Shown: positions 1 through 7,440 of the stretch, one piece after another
Numbering within the stretch: position 1 is the first letter of the stretch
How the letters are laid out: each line of letters opens with the position of its first letter
Source: Nonomuraea gerenzanensis
GTDB lineage: Bacteria > Actinomycetota > Actinomycetes > Streptosporangiales > Streptosporangiaceae
Assembly (NCBI RefSeq): GCF_020215645.1
Contig: NZ_CP084058.1
Span: 7,130,001-7,194,000 of the forward strand
Direction: 5' to 3'
Length of the DNA stretch: 64,000 bases
Translations under genes and position numbers: made by a program
The notes under the pieces: generated by a model
Database searches by the model: none
The model's input: only the letters and a program-made list of their open reading frames with translations
What the model was told of the DNA's origin: nothing

Positions 1-1
1 G

Positions 2-190
2 CGGCGCGCGGACGTGTGGGCGGCGAGGCATCCGGCGTCCCGCCTGACCTCCGCGCGCCCACGCACGTGCGAATGGCCGCAGACGTGCGAATGGCTCGCG
101 CACGAACGGGCGGCGGAGGCGTACGGACTGCTGCCCGACCCCAGCGCGGGCGTCGGCGGGCTGCGGCGTAATCTGTCGTGGTCCTCTTGA
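2..190 (+). CDS. 3' end of an unidentified gene (5' truncated by window edge)
   Basis: A reading frame open from the window edge stops with TGA at 188-190. Its last residues (motif WLAHERAAEAYGLLPD near the end, final residues RRNLSWSS) look protein-like and carry actinomycete codon use. I do not recognise the family. The following gene starts 24 nt later, which would fit an operon. Another frame (frame 1) is also open up to a TAA near 173, so the assignment is uncertain. Confidence 0.3.
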   Translation, partial: RRADVWAARHPASRLTSARPRTCEWPQTCEWLAHERAAEAYGLLPDPSAGVGGLRRNLSWSS

Positions 191-213
191 TCCCAGGTCC
201 GAAGGAGGCCGCT

Positions 214-1194
214 GTGGACGACGTCAGGAGCCGGCATCGGATGCTCGCGGTGCTGACGCGCCGGGCGGCCGAGGGAAGCCGGCCCGGCGAGCGGACCGAC
301 GGCCACCGGGTGGCGCTGGCCATCGAGGGCGGCGGGATGCGCGGCACCGTGTCGGCAGGCATGGCGCTGGCGATCCAGCAGCTCGGCCTGCTGCCGCTGT
401 TCGACGCCGTCTACGGCGCCTCCGCGGGGGCGATCTCGGGGGCGTGGCTGCTGAGCGCCCGCCCCGAAGGGCTGCGCGGCTGGACCGACCCGGTGTTCGC
501 CAAGGCGCTGATCCGCCGCGGCAACGTACTGCGCGCTCGTCCCGTCGTGGACGTGCGGGGCCTGATCGAGACGGTCTACGTCCGCGAGTTCCCGCTCGAC
601 TTCGCCTCGGTGCTGGCCGCGCCGATCGAGTTCCATCCGCTCGCCACCGACGTGCTGACGGGCGAGGCGGTGGACCTGCACGCGGCGCTGACCGACGAGC
701 GGGCCCTGCAGCTGGCTCTGCGGGCGAGCGCCGCGCTGCCGCTGCTGGCCGGGCCGCCCGTGGCGTTCGGTGACCGGCTGCTGTACGACGCGGGCGTGGC
801 CGAGTCGATCCCCTTCCGCCAGGCGCTGCGCGACGGCGCCACCCATGTGCTCGTCCTGCGCTCACGCCGCCTCGTGGACAGTGCCTCCCCGCGTACGTCC
901 CCGTCGTGGGGCGCGCGGCTCGTCACCGGCGTCGGCCTGCGCCGGCACAGCGCGGCACTGCGGACGGCGTTCCTGTCGCGGGACGCCAGGCTGGCCGCCG
1001 ACGACCGCCTCCTGGCCGAGCACGATCTCGACGGGCCGTCCCTGAGCGACGGTCCCGCCGTCCTGTCCATCCGCCCGCCGGACACCTCGCCGGCCATCAG
1101 CCGTCTGGAGAGTGACGCGGCGCTGCTGCGGACGGCCTTCGAGGTGGGTCACACCGCCGCGACGGCGGTGCTCAAGGGCGTTTCCGTCTCTTGA
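214..1194 (+). CDS. patatin-like phospholipase/acylhydrolase
   Basis: Predicted 326-aa patatin-family serine lipid acyl hydrolase with a Ser-Asp dyad. Seen: the glycine-rich oxyanion loop GGGMRG at about residues 39-44, the nucleophile elbow GASAG (Ser about 70), and the DAG motif carrying the catalytic Asp at about 192. No signal peptide or membrane helix, so it is probably cytosolic or peripherally membrane associated. I start at the GTG at 214 because GAAGGAGG lies 5 nt before it; an in-frame GTG at 178 has no ribosome site. The substrate cannot be told from sequence; the family cleaves acyl chains from glycerolipids. Confidence 0.85.
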   Translation: MDDVRSRHRMLAVLTRRAAEGSRPGERTDGHRVALAIEGGGMRGTVSAGMALAIQQLGLLPLFDAVYGASAGAISGAWLLSARPEGLRGWTDPVFAKALIRRGNVLRARPVVDVRGLIETVYVREFPLDFASVLAAPIEFHPLATDVLTGEAVDLHAALTDERALQLALRASAALPLLAGPPVAFGDRLLYDAGVAESIPFRQALRDGATHVLVLRSRRLVDSASPRTSPSWGARLVTGVGLRRHSAALRTAFLSRDARLAADDRLLAEHDLDGPSLSDGPAVLSIRPPDTSPAISRLESDAALLRTAFEVGHTAATAVLKGVSVS

Positions 1195-1260
1195 GGCAGG
1201 CGGCGCTCGAAGGACGTGCCCCCTTGAAACTAGAGCAATTCTTTAGAAAGATGCTCTGCC

Positions 1261-2052
1261 ATGGCCTCTGTGATGGTGGTGACCGGCGGGAGTCGCGGCA
1301 TCGGGCACGCGGTGTGCGAACGCCTGGCCGGCGACGGGCACCGCGTGCTGCTGGTCGCACGGGACCCGGAACGCGGCCGGCAGGCCGCGGCGGGCATCCA
1401 GGGGAACGTCGAGTTCGTGGCGGGCGACCTGACGACGGTCGCGTCGGTGCGGCGGCTGGCCGAGGAGTTGCGGGAGCGGTGCCCGCGCGTGGACGTACTG
1501 GTGCACAACGCCGGGATCTGGCCCAGCCGCCGCGTCCTGACGGCCGATGGGGTGGAGGAGTCGTTCGCGGTCAACCACCTGGCGCCGTTCCTGCTCAACC
1601 GGCTGCTGGAGGATCGGCTCGGGCGGGTGGTGCAGGTCAGCGCGGGGCTCTACGTCAAGGGCAGGGCCGAGCCCGGCCGCACGTCCGTGGGGGCGGACTT
1701 CTCGTCCTTGCGGACGTACGCGGACACGAAGCTGTGCAACCTGCTGACCGTGCCGCTGTTCGCCGAGCGGTGGCGGGAGGCGGGTGTCACGATCGACGCC
1801 GTGCACCCGGGCGTGATCCGCACCGGGCTCGGTGACCGCAGCGGTCCCGCCGGGTGGCTGCTCAAGGTCGTGAAGCGTAGGTGGGCGACGGTCGAGCAGG
1901 GCGCGGGGCCGGTCGTGGCGCTGGTGGGCGGCACCGGCACCGGCCGCTACTTCGACCAGACGGCGAAGGTGCCACTTCAGGGGCCGGCGCTGGACGGGGA
2001 ACTGGCGCGACGCATCTGGGACGAGGCCCAAGCGCTAACGGCAGCCAGATGA
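1261..2052 (+). CDS. short-chain dehydrogenase/reductase (SDR)
   Basis: 263-aa classical-type SDR. Seen: N-terminal Rossmann motif TGGSRGIG (residues 8-15), the HNAG motif after beta-4, and YADTK as the catalytic Tyr-x3-Lys. The Ser of the triad probably lies in the VSAG segment. The arrangement resembles retinol-dehydrogenase/light-dependent-protochlorophyllide-reductase-like SDRs, which often have unknown small lipophilic alcohols or ketones as substrates. A TetR regulator follows 118 nt downstream on the same strand and may control it. The ribosome site before ATG 1261 is weak. Confidence 0.85.
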   Translation: MASVMVVTGGSRGIGHAVCERLAGDGHRVLLVARDPERGRQAAAGIQGNVEFVAGDLTTVASVRRLAEELRERCPRVDVLVHNAGIWPSRRVLTADGVEESFAVNHLAPFLLNRLLEDRLGRVVQVSAGLYVKGRAEPGRTSVGADFSSLRTYADTKLCNLLTVPLFAERWREAGVTIDAVHPGVIRTGLGDRSGPAGWLLKVVKRRWATVEQGAGPVVALVGGTGTGRYFDQTAKVPLQGPALDGELARRIWDEAQALTAAR

Positions 2053-2170
2053 ACCCGCGTGACCGGGCGAGACGCCGGCGGCGACGCGACGAACCCGCGC
2101 ACGCGGGGCGACGCCGGAGGTTCGGCCACGGCGCGGTGAGCCCGTTCACTCGAACCACGGCGGTGGCGCG

Positions 2171-2755
2171 ATGACCCGGCACAAGCGCAGCGAGGAGACG
2201 ATCAGGAGGCTGCTCGACACGGCGCTGGACATCTACCCGGACGACTTCACGCTCAGAGCGCTGACCGCGCGCAGCGGCGTCAGCATGGGCAGCGTGTACC
2301 ACCACTTCGGCAGCCTGGAGGGATTGGCCGCCGCGCTCTACAGCCGGTGCATGGGCGCGCTGCTCGACACCTTGATCAGCGCCGTGGACCAGGCCACGGA
2401 CGCCCGCGACGGCGTGCGCCGCGCGGTGACGGCCTATCTGGGCTTCACCGCCGACCATCCCGGCGAGGCCCGTTTCATCCATGCGGCACCGTACGCGATC
2501 GACCTCGGTCCGTACGCCGAGCGGATCGCGGCGGACAAGGCGCCGCGACTCGAGCGGCTGAACGGCTGGATCCTCGGGCACATGGACGCCGGCACGGTCG
2601 CCCGCCTGCCCGTGGCGCAGGTGGAGATGCTGCTGATCGGGCCCGTCGCCGAGGTGACCAGGCGGTGGCTGGCGGGGGCGCCGGAGATCGACCTGGCGGA
2701 GGCGGCACAGGTCCTGCCGGATCGTGTCTGGCGCTCGCTGAGCGCACGGCTGTGA
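2171..2755 (+). CDS. TetR/AcrR family transcriptional regulator
   Basis: 194 aa. The N-terminal helix-turn-helix is clear: residues about 25-50 contain LRALTARSGVSMGSVYHHFG, the typical TetR recognition helix ending in YHHF. The C-terminal two thirds are the all-helical ligand and dimer domain, whose ligand cannot be predicted. It lies downstream of and co-directional with the SDR gene, so it may act on that promoter or on the secreted-peptide gene that follows. ATG at 2171. Confidence 0.88.
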   Translation: MTRHKRSEETIRRLLDTALDIYPDDFTLRALTARSGVSMGSVYHHFGSLEGLAAALYSRCMGALLDTLISAVDQATDARDGVRRAVTAYLGFTADHPGEARFIHAAPYAIDLGPYAERIAADKAPRLERLNGWILGHMDAGTVARLPVAQVEMLLIGPVAEVTRRWLAGAPEIDLAEAAQVLPDRVWRSLSARL

Positions 2756-2852
2756 ATTGTGGGACCGCCGGGAATTACTTCATCGATCCGCTCCGAAGAA
2801 TCACCGTCGAGCGCGTATTAGTGCATAGAGCGGAATTAGCGGCCTTCCTATG

Positions 2853-2869
2853 GTGAGAATCAATCTCAC
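2853..2869. promoter_or_regulatory. perfect inverted repeat upstream of the secreted peptide gene
   Basis: GTGAGA, 5 nt, TCTCAC: perfect 6-bp arms, ending about 15 nt before the start codon and just before the ribosome site GAAAGGAAGG. It could be a repressor operator or a 5'-UTR hairpin. Because the encoded peptide is rich in metal-ligand residues, a metal regulator is a natural suggestion, but this is inference. Confidence 0.4.
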
Positions 2870-2884
2870 GGAAAGGAAGGGATC

Positions 2885-3142
2885 ATGCGAAAGCTCCTCG
2901 CGAGCGGCGTCCTCGCCGCCTCGTTGGCCCTTACCGGACTCGCCACTGCGGCTCCCGCACAGGCCAGCGTCGCCGCCGACGCCACCGCGGTCAGTGCCAC
3001 CGTGAAGTGCCCGAGCGGTTACTACTGGCACAAGCACTGGTACAAGAAGTGGTACAAGGCCGGTCACTGGTACAAGGGCCACTACCACAAGAAGGGTCAC
3101 TACCACTACTACTACAAGTGGCACTGCCACAAGAAGCGCTGA
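2885..3142 (+). CDS. small secreted His/Tyr/Lys/Trp-rich peptide
   Basis: 85 aa. Residues 1-27 form a Sec signal peptide (positive MRK, hydrophobic core, AQA cleavage site). The mature part, of under 60 residues, is extremely biased: from about residue 45 it consists nearly only of His, Tyr, Lys, Trp and Gly in a WYK..GHWYKGHYHKKG pattern, flanked by two Cys (in VKCPSG and WHCHKK) that could form one disulfide. The strong ribosome site GAAAGGAAGG and terminator mark a monocistronic, probably well expressed gene. A role in metal binding, wall binding or antimicrobial action is conceivable. I do not recognise a named family. Confidence 0.8.
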   Translation: MRKLLASGVLAASLALTGLATAAPAQASVAADATAVSATVKCPSGYYWHKHWYKKWYKAGHWYKGHYHKKGHYHYYYKWHCHKKR

Positions 3143-3149
3143 TCCACTG

Positions 3150-3185
3150 AAAGGGCCCGCCGACATTCTGGTCGGCGGGCCTTTT
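3150..3185 (+). terminator. rho-independent terminator of the secreted peptide gene
   Basis: Arms 3150-3164 and 3171-3185 pair over 15 positions (one G-T pair) around a 6-nt loop ATTCTG, with a TTTT run at 3182-3185. It starts 8 nt after the stop codon. Its A-rich 5' side means it may also terminate transcription from the opposite MFS gene. Confidence 0.9.
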
Positions 3186-3308
3186 CGCGTTCATGAGAAT
3201 TCCAGGAACGCGGGGGGACCACTTTCGGATTCGGTCAGCAGAGTGAAGGATCATCAGGTGAGTCTGCCCGGTGGGCGCGGCAGCAAGACGCTGACCGTTG
3301 TTGCCAGG

Positions 3309-5369
3309 TCAGCCCGCGCGGTCGGCCAGGTTCTGGACCCAGGACGAGACGCCCTGCATGAGGACGTCCAGTTCCTTGCGCAGGGCTTCGTTCTCGGTGC
3401 GCAGTTCGAGGTTCTCCTCGCGCAGGGCGGTGTTGTCGGCGCGCAGTTCGAGGTTCTCCTCACGTAGGGCGGTGTTGTCGGCGCGCAGTTCGGCGTTCTC
3501 CATGCTCAGTGGGGCGAGTCGGGCGCGCGGGACGGTGGTCTCAGCGGTCGTACCGGGCGATCCGAGGTGCTCGGCGTCTTCGCGGGCCGGTGCGGTGGCG
3601 TCGGGAGGCTGGTTCGTGGTTGGCGAGCGTGGGGGCTCGTGCTCCGCGTGGCTCGTCCGGGCGGGCGCGGACGGGCGGAACGCGTCCCGCCAGGGGCCCA
3701 GCTCCTCGTGCCCGATCCGCACCGGGGCAGGCGGCCAGGCCTGGGTGGCGGTCGTGACGGGCGGCTCGGCGGGAGGCCGGGCCGGTGCGTCCGAAGCCGG
3801 GGCCGCCGCACCGACCGCGCCTGCCGGGTGGGCCGTGGACGCTGCCGGTGAAGCCGGCGACACGGCCAGGGAAGGCGGGGACACGGCCCCGGAAGACGAG
3901 GACACGCCCCCGGCGGGCAGGGGCGCGGCCCCAGCGGGCGAGGATGCGGGCGCGGCGGGCGAGGATGCGGGCGCGGTGGCGGGGCGGGGCCTGGGCAGGG
4001 TGAGGGTCACGAGGGCCGCGACCAGGGCGACACCGCAACCGACCAGCAGCACCGTCCGGAACCCCCACTCCGACGGCAGCACGTGCCCACCCATGCTCAC
4101 CGTCAACTGCGACAGGATGACCCCGACCACCGCGGCCGACACCGAGGTGCCGATGGAGCGCATCAGGGTGTTGAAGCTGTTCGCCGAGGCGGTCTCGCTC
4201 TGCGGCACGGCGCCCATGATGAGCGCGGGCATCGCCCCGTAGGCCAGGCCGACGCCGATGCTGCCGACGCTGCCGGCGACCATCAATCCCCATGCCCAGC
4301 CCATCAGCCCGACCGCGGCCCCGTACCCCATTGCGATGATCAGCGCGCCGACGAACAGGCTCGTCCTGGGCCCCCGGGCGGCCGACAGGCGGGCGCCCAG
4401 GGAGGAGACGGCCATCATCATCAGCCCCGACGGCGCCAGCCACAGCCCCGCCGCGAGCATCGACTGGCCCAGGCCGTAGCCGGTCTCCGCGGGGAGCTGG
4501 AGCACCTGGATGACGACGAGCGACTGCGCGTACATGGCGAAGCCGATGAGGACGGAGGCGACGTTCGTGAGCAGGACCTGAGGACGGGCGGTGGTGCGCA
4601 GGTCCACGAGCGGGTCGCGGACGCGCAGCTCCCACATGCCCCACAGCAGCGCCACCACGACGGCGGTGCCGAGCAGCCCGAGCGTGGTGCCGCTGCCCCA
4701 GCCCCACTCGGCGCCCTTGGACACGCCCAGCAGCAGGCAGACCAGCGCGACGCCGAGGCCGGCGGCGCCGGCGACGTCCAGGCGGCCGCGGCCGTGGGCG
4801 GGCGTGGCCGGGACGAGCAGCCAGATCAGCACGGCGACCAGCACGCTCAGCGCGGCGGCGCCCCAGAACAACATCCGCCAGTCGGCGTACTCGGCGACGG
4901 CCGCGGAGATCGGCAGGCCGAGTGCGCCGCCGATGCCCATGGACGAGCTCATCAGCGCGATCGCCGGGCCGACCCGCTGCGGGGGCAGCAGGTCGCGCAG
5001 CGCGCTGACGCCCAGCGGGATCATGCCGACGCCGAGCCCCTGCAGGCCGCGTCCGGCGATCATCGGGAGCAGTGATCCGGCCAGCGCGCACACCACCGAT
5101 CCGGCGACCAGCGGCACCGAGCAGGCGAGCATCATGCGGCGCTTGCCGTACAGGTCGCCGAGCTTGCCGACCACCGGGGTGGCGACCGCGCCGACCAGCA
5201 GCGTCACGGTGATCACCCAGGAGGTGTCGGCCGCGTCGGCGTCGAGCAGCCGGGGCAGCTCGCCGACCAGCGGCACCACCAGGGTCTGCATGAGGGAGCC
5301 GACGATGCCGGCCACGGCGAGCACGCTGACGATGCCGCCGCCGGAGCGCGAGGTAGGCGCGGAGTGCAC
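3309..5369 (-). CDS. MFS multidrug exporter (DHA2/EmrB type) with C-terminal coiled-coil tail
   Basis: 686 aa; usual DHA2 exporters are 450-550 aa. Residues about 10-465 contain some 14 hydrophobic helices, with the MFS loop motif GKLGDLYGKRRMM between helices 2 and 3 and the antiporter motif C region (GIGGALGLPISAA). It probably expels hydrophobic compounds in exchange for protons. After about residue 470 comes an Ala/Pro/Ser-rich linker of some 140 residues. The last about 60 residues form a heptad repeat (ENAELRADNTALREENLELR pattern), a likely cytoplasmic leucine zipper. Start is GTG 5369 with AGGGG upstream. Confidence 0.88.
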   Translation of the reverse strand: MHSAPTSRSGGGIVSVLAVAGIVGSLMQTLVVPLVGELPRLLDADAADTSWVITVTLLVGAVATPVVGKLGDLYGKRRMMLACSVPLVAGSVVCALAGSLLPMIAGRGLQGLGVGMIPLGVSALRDLLPPQRVGPAIALMSSSMGIGGALGLPISAAVAEYADWRMLFWGAAALSVLVAVLIWLLVPATPAHGRGRLDVAGAAGLGVALVCLLLGVSKGAEWGWGSGTTLGLLGTAVVVALLWGMWELRVRDPLVDLRTTARPQVLLTNVASVLIGFAMYAQSLVVIQVLQLPAETGYGLGQSMLAAGLWLAPSGLMMMAVSSLGARLSAARGPRTSLFVGALIIAMGYGAAVGLMGWAWGLMVAGSVGSIGVGLAYGAMPALIMGAVPQSETASANSFNTLMRSIGTSVSAAVVGVILSQLTVSMGGHVLPSEWGFRTVLLVGCGVALVAALVTLTLPRPRPATAPASSPAAPASSPAGAAPLPAGGVSSSSGAVSPPSLAVSPASPAASTAHPAGAVGAAAPASDAPARPPAEPPVTTATQAWPPAPVRIGHEELGPWRDAFRPSAPARTSHAEHEPPRSPTTNQPPDATAPAREDAEHLGSPGTTAETTVPRARLAPLSMENAELRADNTALREENLELRADNTALREENLELRTENEALRKELDVLMQGVSSWVQNLADRAG
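3399..3501. repeat. 42-bp tandem repeat encoding the coiled-coil tail of the MFS protein
   Basis: Two units, 3399-3440 and 3441-3482, nearly identical, plus a partial third (3483-3501). Each unit adds exactly 14 residues, that is two heptads, so unit gain or loss keeps both the reading frame and the coiled-coil register. Confidence 0.85.
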
Positions 5370-5393
5370 TTTATGTCCCCTTATTGCCCGTTA

Positions 5394-5426
5394 AGTCCGT
5401 TTGGACTATACACAGGATGTGTAGAG
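5394..5426 (-). promoter_or_regulatory. putative promoter/operator of the MFS gene
   Basis: Two adjoining inverted repeats: AGTCC-GTTT-GGACT (5394-5407) and TACACA-GGA-TGTGTA (5409-5423, extendable with CT/AG outside one mismatch). On the minus strand TATAGT (complement of 5405-5410) reads as a -10 element, so a repressor bound here would block transcription of the exporter. Confidence 0.4.
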
Positions 5427-5519
5427 TGCACATGGACAGGGTGCGGGAAGTCCCGGCGGCGCGTGCTAGGCTGCCGATCGTTCGGTGTTGGATCTCGGAT
5501 GAGAGGGAGGTGAGGTTTG

Positions 5520-5588
5520 ATGACCGCGGTGAAGACCGCTGCCGTGTGCAGCGCCCGGACATTCCTCACGTCCCGGGCCCCGGTCTGA
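5520..5588 (+). CDS. putative 22-aa leader peptide (uORF) before rsgA
   Basis: ATG at 5520 is preceded by a very strong ribosome site, GAGAGGGAGGTGAGG. The ORF (MTAVKTAAVCSARTFLTSR, then APV) stops at 5586-5588, 92 nt before rsgA. The gap holds GC-rich inverted repeats (for instance GGGGCCCC near 5654) and a pyrimidine run CCCTTTTCTCCCCCTC. A short, strongly initiated ORF followed by structured RNA and a GTPase that matures ribosomes fits a translation-attenuation leader, but nothing beyond layout supports this. It may also be a free small protein. Confidence 0.4.
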   Translation: MTAVKTAAVCSARTFLTSRAPV

Positions 5589-5680
5589 CCCTTTTCTCCC
5601 CCTCGCGGTAGCCGTCAGGCGTACGGCGCGAGGCTGGTGGCTGCGTCTCGTCGGGGCCCCTTCCCGCAAGGTGTCTCACG

Positions 5681-6763
5681 TTGTCCAACTTCACAAGCGA
5701 TCCCTCCGAGTCCGGGCTGTCCCGGTACGGATGGACGCAATCACTCGACCACGCCTTTTCCGAACATCGCGCGGCCGGGCTCGTACCGGCTCGTGTCGCC
5801 CGCGTCGATCGCGGCCGGTGCGCGGCGATCACCGGGTCGGGCCCGGTGCGGGTCGCCCTCGCGGTGCCGCACGCGTCCGACCCGCTCCTGATGCCGTGCA
5901 CCGGCGACTGGGCCGCGCTGCGCCCAGGCCGCGAGCCCCGGCTGGTGGCGCTGCTGCCGCGGCACAGCACGATCGTGCGCTCCTCGGCGTCGCGCACCTC
6001 CCACGGGCAGGTGCTCGCCGCCAACGTCGACACCGTCGTCATCGTCGTCTCCCTGGCCACTTCCCTGGACGCGGCCCGCCTGGAGCGGCTGCTGGCCATC
6101 GCCTGGGACAGCAGCGCCCAGCCGCTGATCGTCCTGACGAAGGCGGACCTGGCCGCCGACGCCGACGCCGTGCGCGCCGAGGCGAGCACGCTGGCACCCG
6201 GTGTCGACATCCTGGTCACCAGCGCCACGACCGGCCAGAACCTCGACGTGCTGACCGCCATGCTGAGCGGCACCACCGTCCTGCTCGGGTCCTCGGGCGC
6301 GGGCAAGTCCAGCCTGGGCAACGCGCTGCTCGGGGACGAACGGCTGGCCATCGGCGAGGTACGCGCCCAGGACGGCAAGGGCCGCCACACCACCGTGCGG
6401 CGTGAGCTGGTGCCCCTGCCCGGCGGCGGTGTCCTCATCGACACGCCGGGGTTGCGCGGGATCAGCCTGTACGACGCCGCCGACGGTCTGGAACAGGTCT
6501 TCGCCGAGATCGAACGCCTGGCAGAGGACTGCCGGTTCGGCGACTGCGCGCACGGCAGCGAGCCGGGCTGCGCCGTCCAGGCCGCCATCCGGGCGGGCGA
6601 GCTGGCCGAGCGCCGCCTCGCCAGCTACCGCAAGCTGCTGCGCGAGAACGCGTGGGCGGCGGCCCGTACGGACGCGCGGGTGCGCGGCGAGCGCGCCGAT
6701 CAGCAGAAGGCCATCACCAGGCACCTGCGCGCGACGTACCGGTTCAGGGACCAGCAGTCATGA
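5681..6763 (+). CDS. rsgA: ribosome small subunit-dependent GTPase A
   Basis: 360-aa circularly permuted GTPase that acts late in 30S subunit maturation, releasing RbfA. Seen: N-terminal OB-fold region, then the permuted G motifs in order TKAD (G4, residues 153-156), GSSGAGKSS (G1/P-loop, 203-211) and DTPG (G3, 254-257), followed by the zinc knuckle with C284, C289, H291 and C297. All key residues are present and length is normal. Start is TTG 5681, with AAGGTG about 5 nt upstream. A GNAT gene follows 58 nt later. Confidence 0.93.
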   Translation: MSNFTSDPSESGLSRYGWTQSLDHAFSEHRAAGLVPARVARVDRGRCAAITGSGPVRVALAVPHASDPLLMPCTGDWAALRPGREPRLVALLPRHSTIVRSSASRTSHGQVLAANVDTVVIVVSLATSLDAARLERLLAIAWDSSAQPLIVLTKADLAADADAVRAEASTLAPGVDILVTSATTGQNLDVLTAMLSGTTVLLGSSGAGKSSLGNALLGDERLAIGEVRAQDGKGRHTTVRRELVPLPGGGVLIDTPGLRGISLYDAADGLEQVFAEIERLAEDCRFGDCAHGSEPGCAVQAAIRAGELAERRLASYRKLLRENAWAAARTDARVRGERADQQKAITRHLRATYRFRDQQS

Positions 6764-6821
6764 CCAGCATCCGCCACGTCCTGCGCACGCAGGACAGCAC
6801 AGGAACGGAAACCCACCAGCG

Positions 6822-7337
6822 ATGACCACCAGCACCTGGACCACCCGACCCGAGACCACCGCCGACCTCGCCGCCATCCGCGAGGTCAACCTGGCGGCCT
6901 TCCCCACCCCGCACGAGGCCGACCTGGTCGAGGCGCTGCGTGCCGACCCGGCGGCGTGGCTGCCCGGCCTGTCGTGGGTGGCGCAGCGGCCCGGGGAGCC
7001 CGTCGCCGGGTTCGCGTTGCTCACGCGCTGCCACGTGGACGGCGCTCCGGCTCTCACGCTGGGGCCGTGCGCCGTCCGGCCGGAGGCGCAGGGGCGCGGC
7101 GCCGGGGCCGCGGCCGTCCGCGCCGGGCTGGAGGCGGCCCGGGAGCAGGGCGAGAGTCTCGTCCTGGTGCTCGGCCACGCCACCTACTACCCGCGTTTCG
7201 GGTTCGTGCCCGCCTCCCGTTACGGGATCAGGGCGCCGTTCGAGGTCGAGGATCAGTACATGATGGCCCTCGTCCTCGATCCGGAGCAGCCGGTGCCGTC
7301 CGGGACCATCCGTTATCCGGCGGCGTTCGGTGTGTGA
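6822..7337 (+). CDS. GNAT family N-acetyltransferase (YhbS-like)
   Basis: 171-aa acetyl-CoA-dependent acetyltransferase. Motif A is clear: LGPCAVRPEAQGRGAG, containing the Q-G-R-G-A-G pyrophosphate loop, followed by the YhbS-type segment GHATYYPRFGFVPA. The acceptor is unknown. ATG 6822 is preceded by GGAACGG somewhat far upstream. It probably follows rsgA in the same transcript. Confidence 0.85.
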   Translation: MTTSTWTTRPETTADLAAIREVNLAAFPTPHEADLVEALRADPAAWLPGLSWVAQRPGEPVAGFALLTRCHVDGAPALTLGPCAVRPEAQGRGAGAAAVRAGLEAAREQGESLVLVLGHATYYPRFGFVPASRYGIRAPFEVEDQYMMALVLDPEQPVPSGTIRYPAAFGV

Positions 7338-7440
7338 GGCGGCTGAGGCCGAAGAGGCGCTGAGGCGTCCGGCGCAGGCGAGGCCGTAGCGGGCGTCCCG
7401 CCGCCGGTGCGAACACGACCGGCGGCAGGACGTCCCTGCG

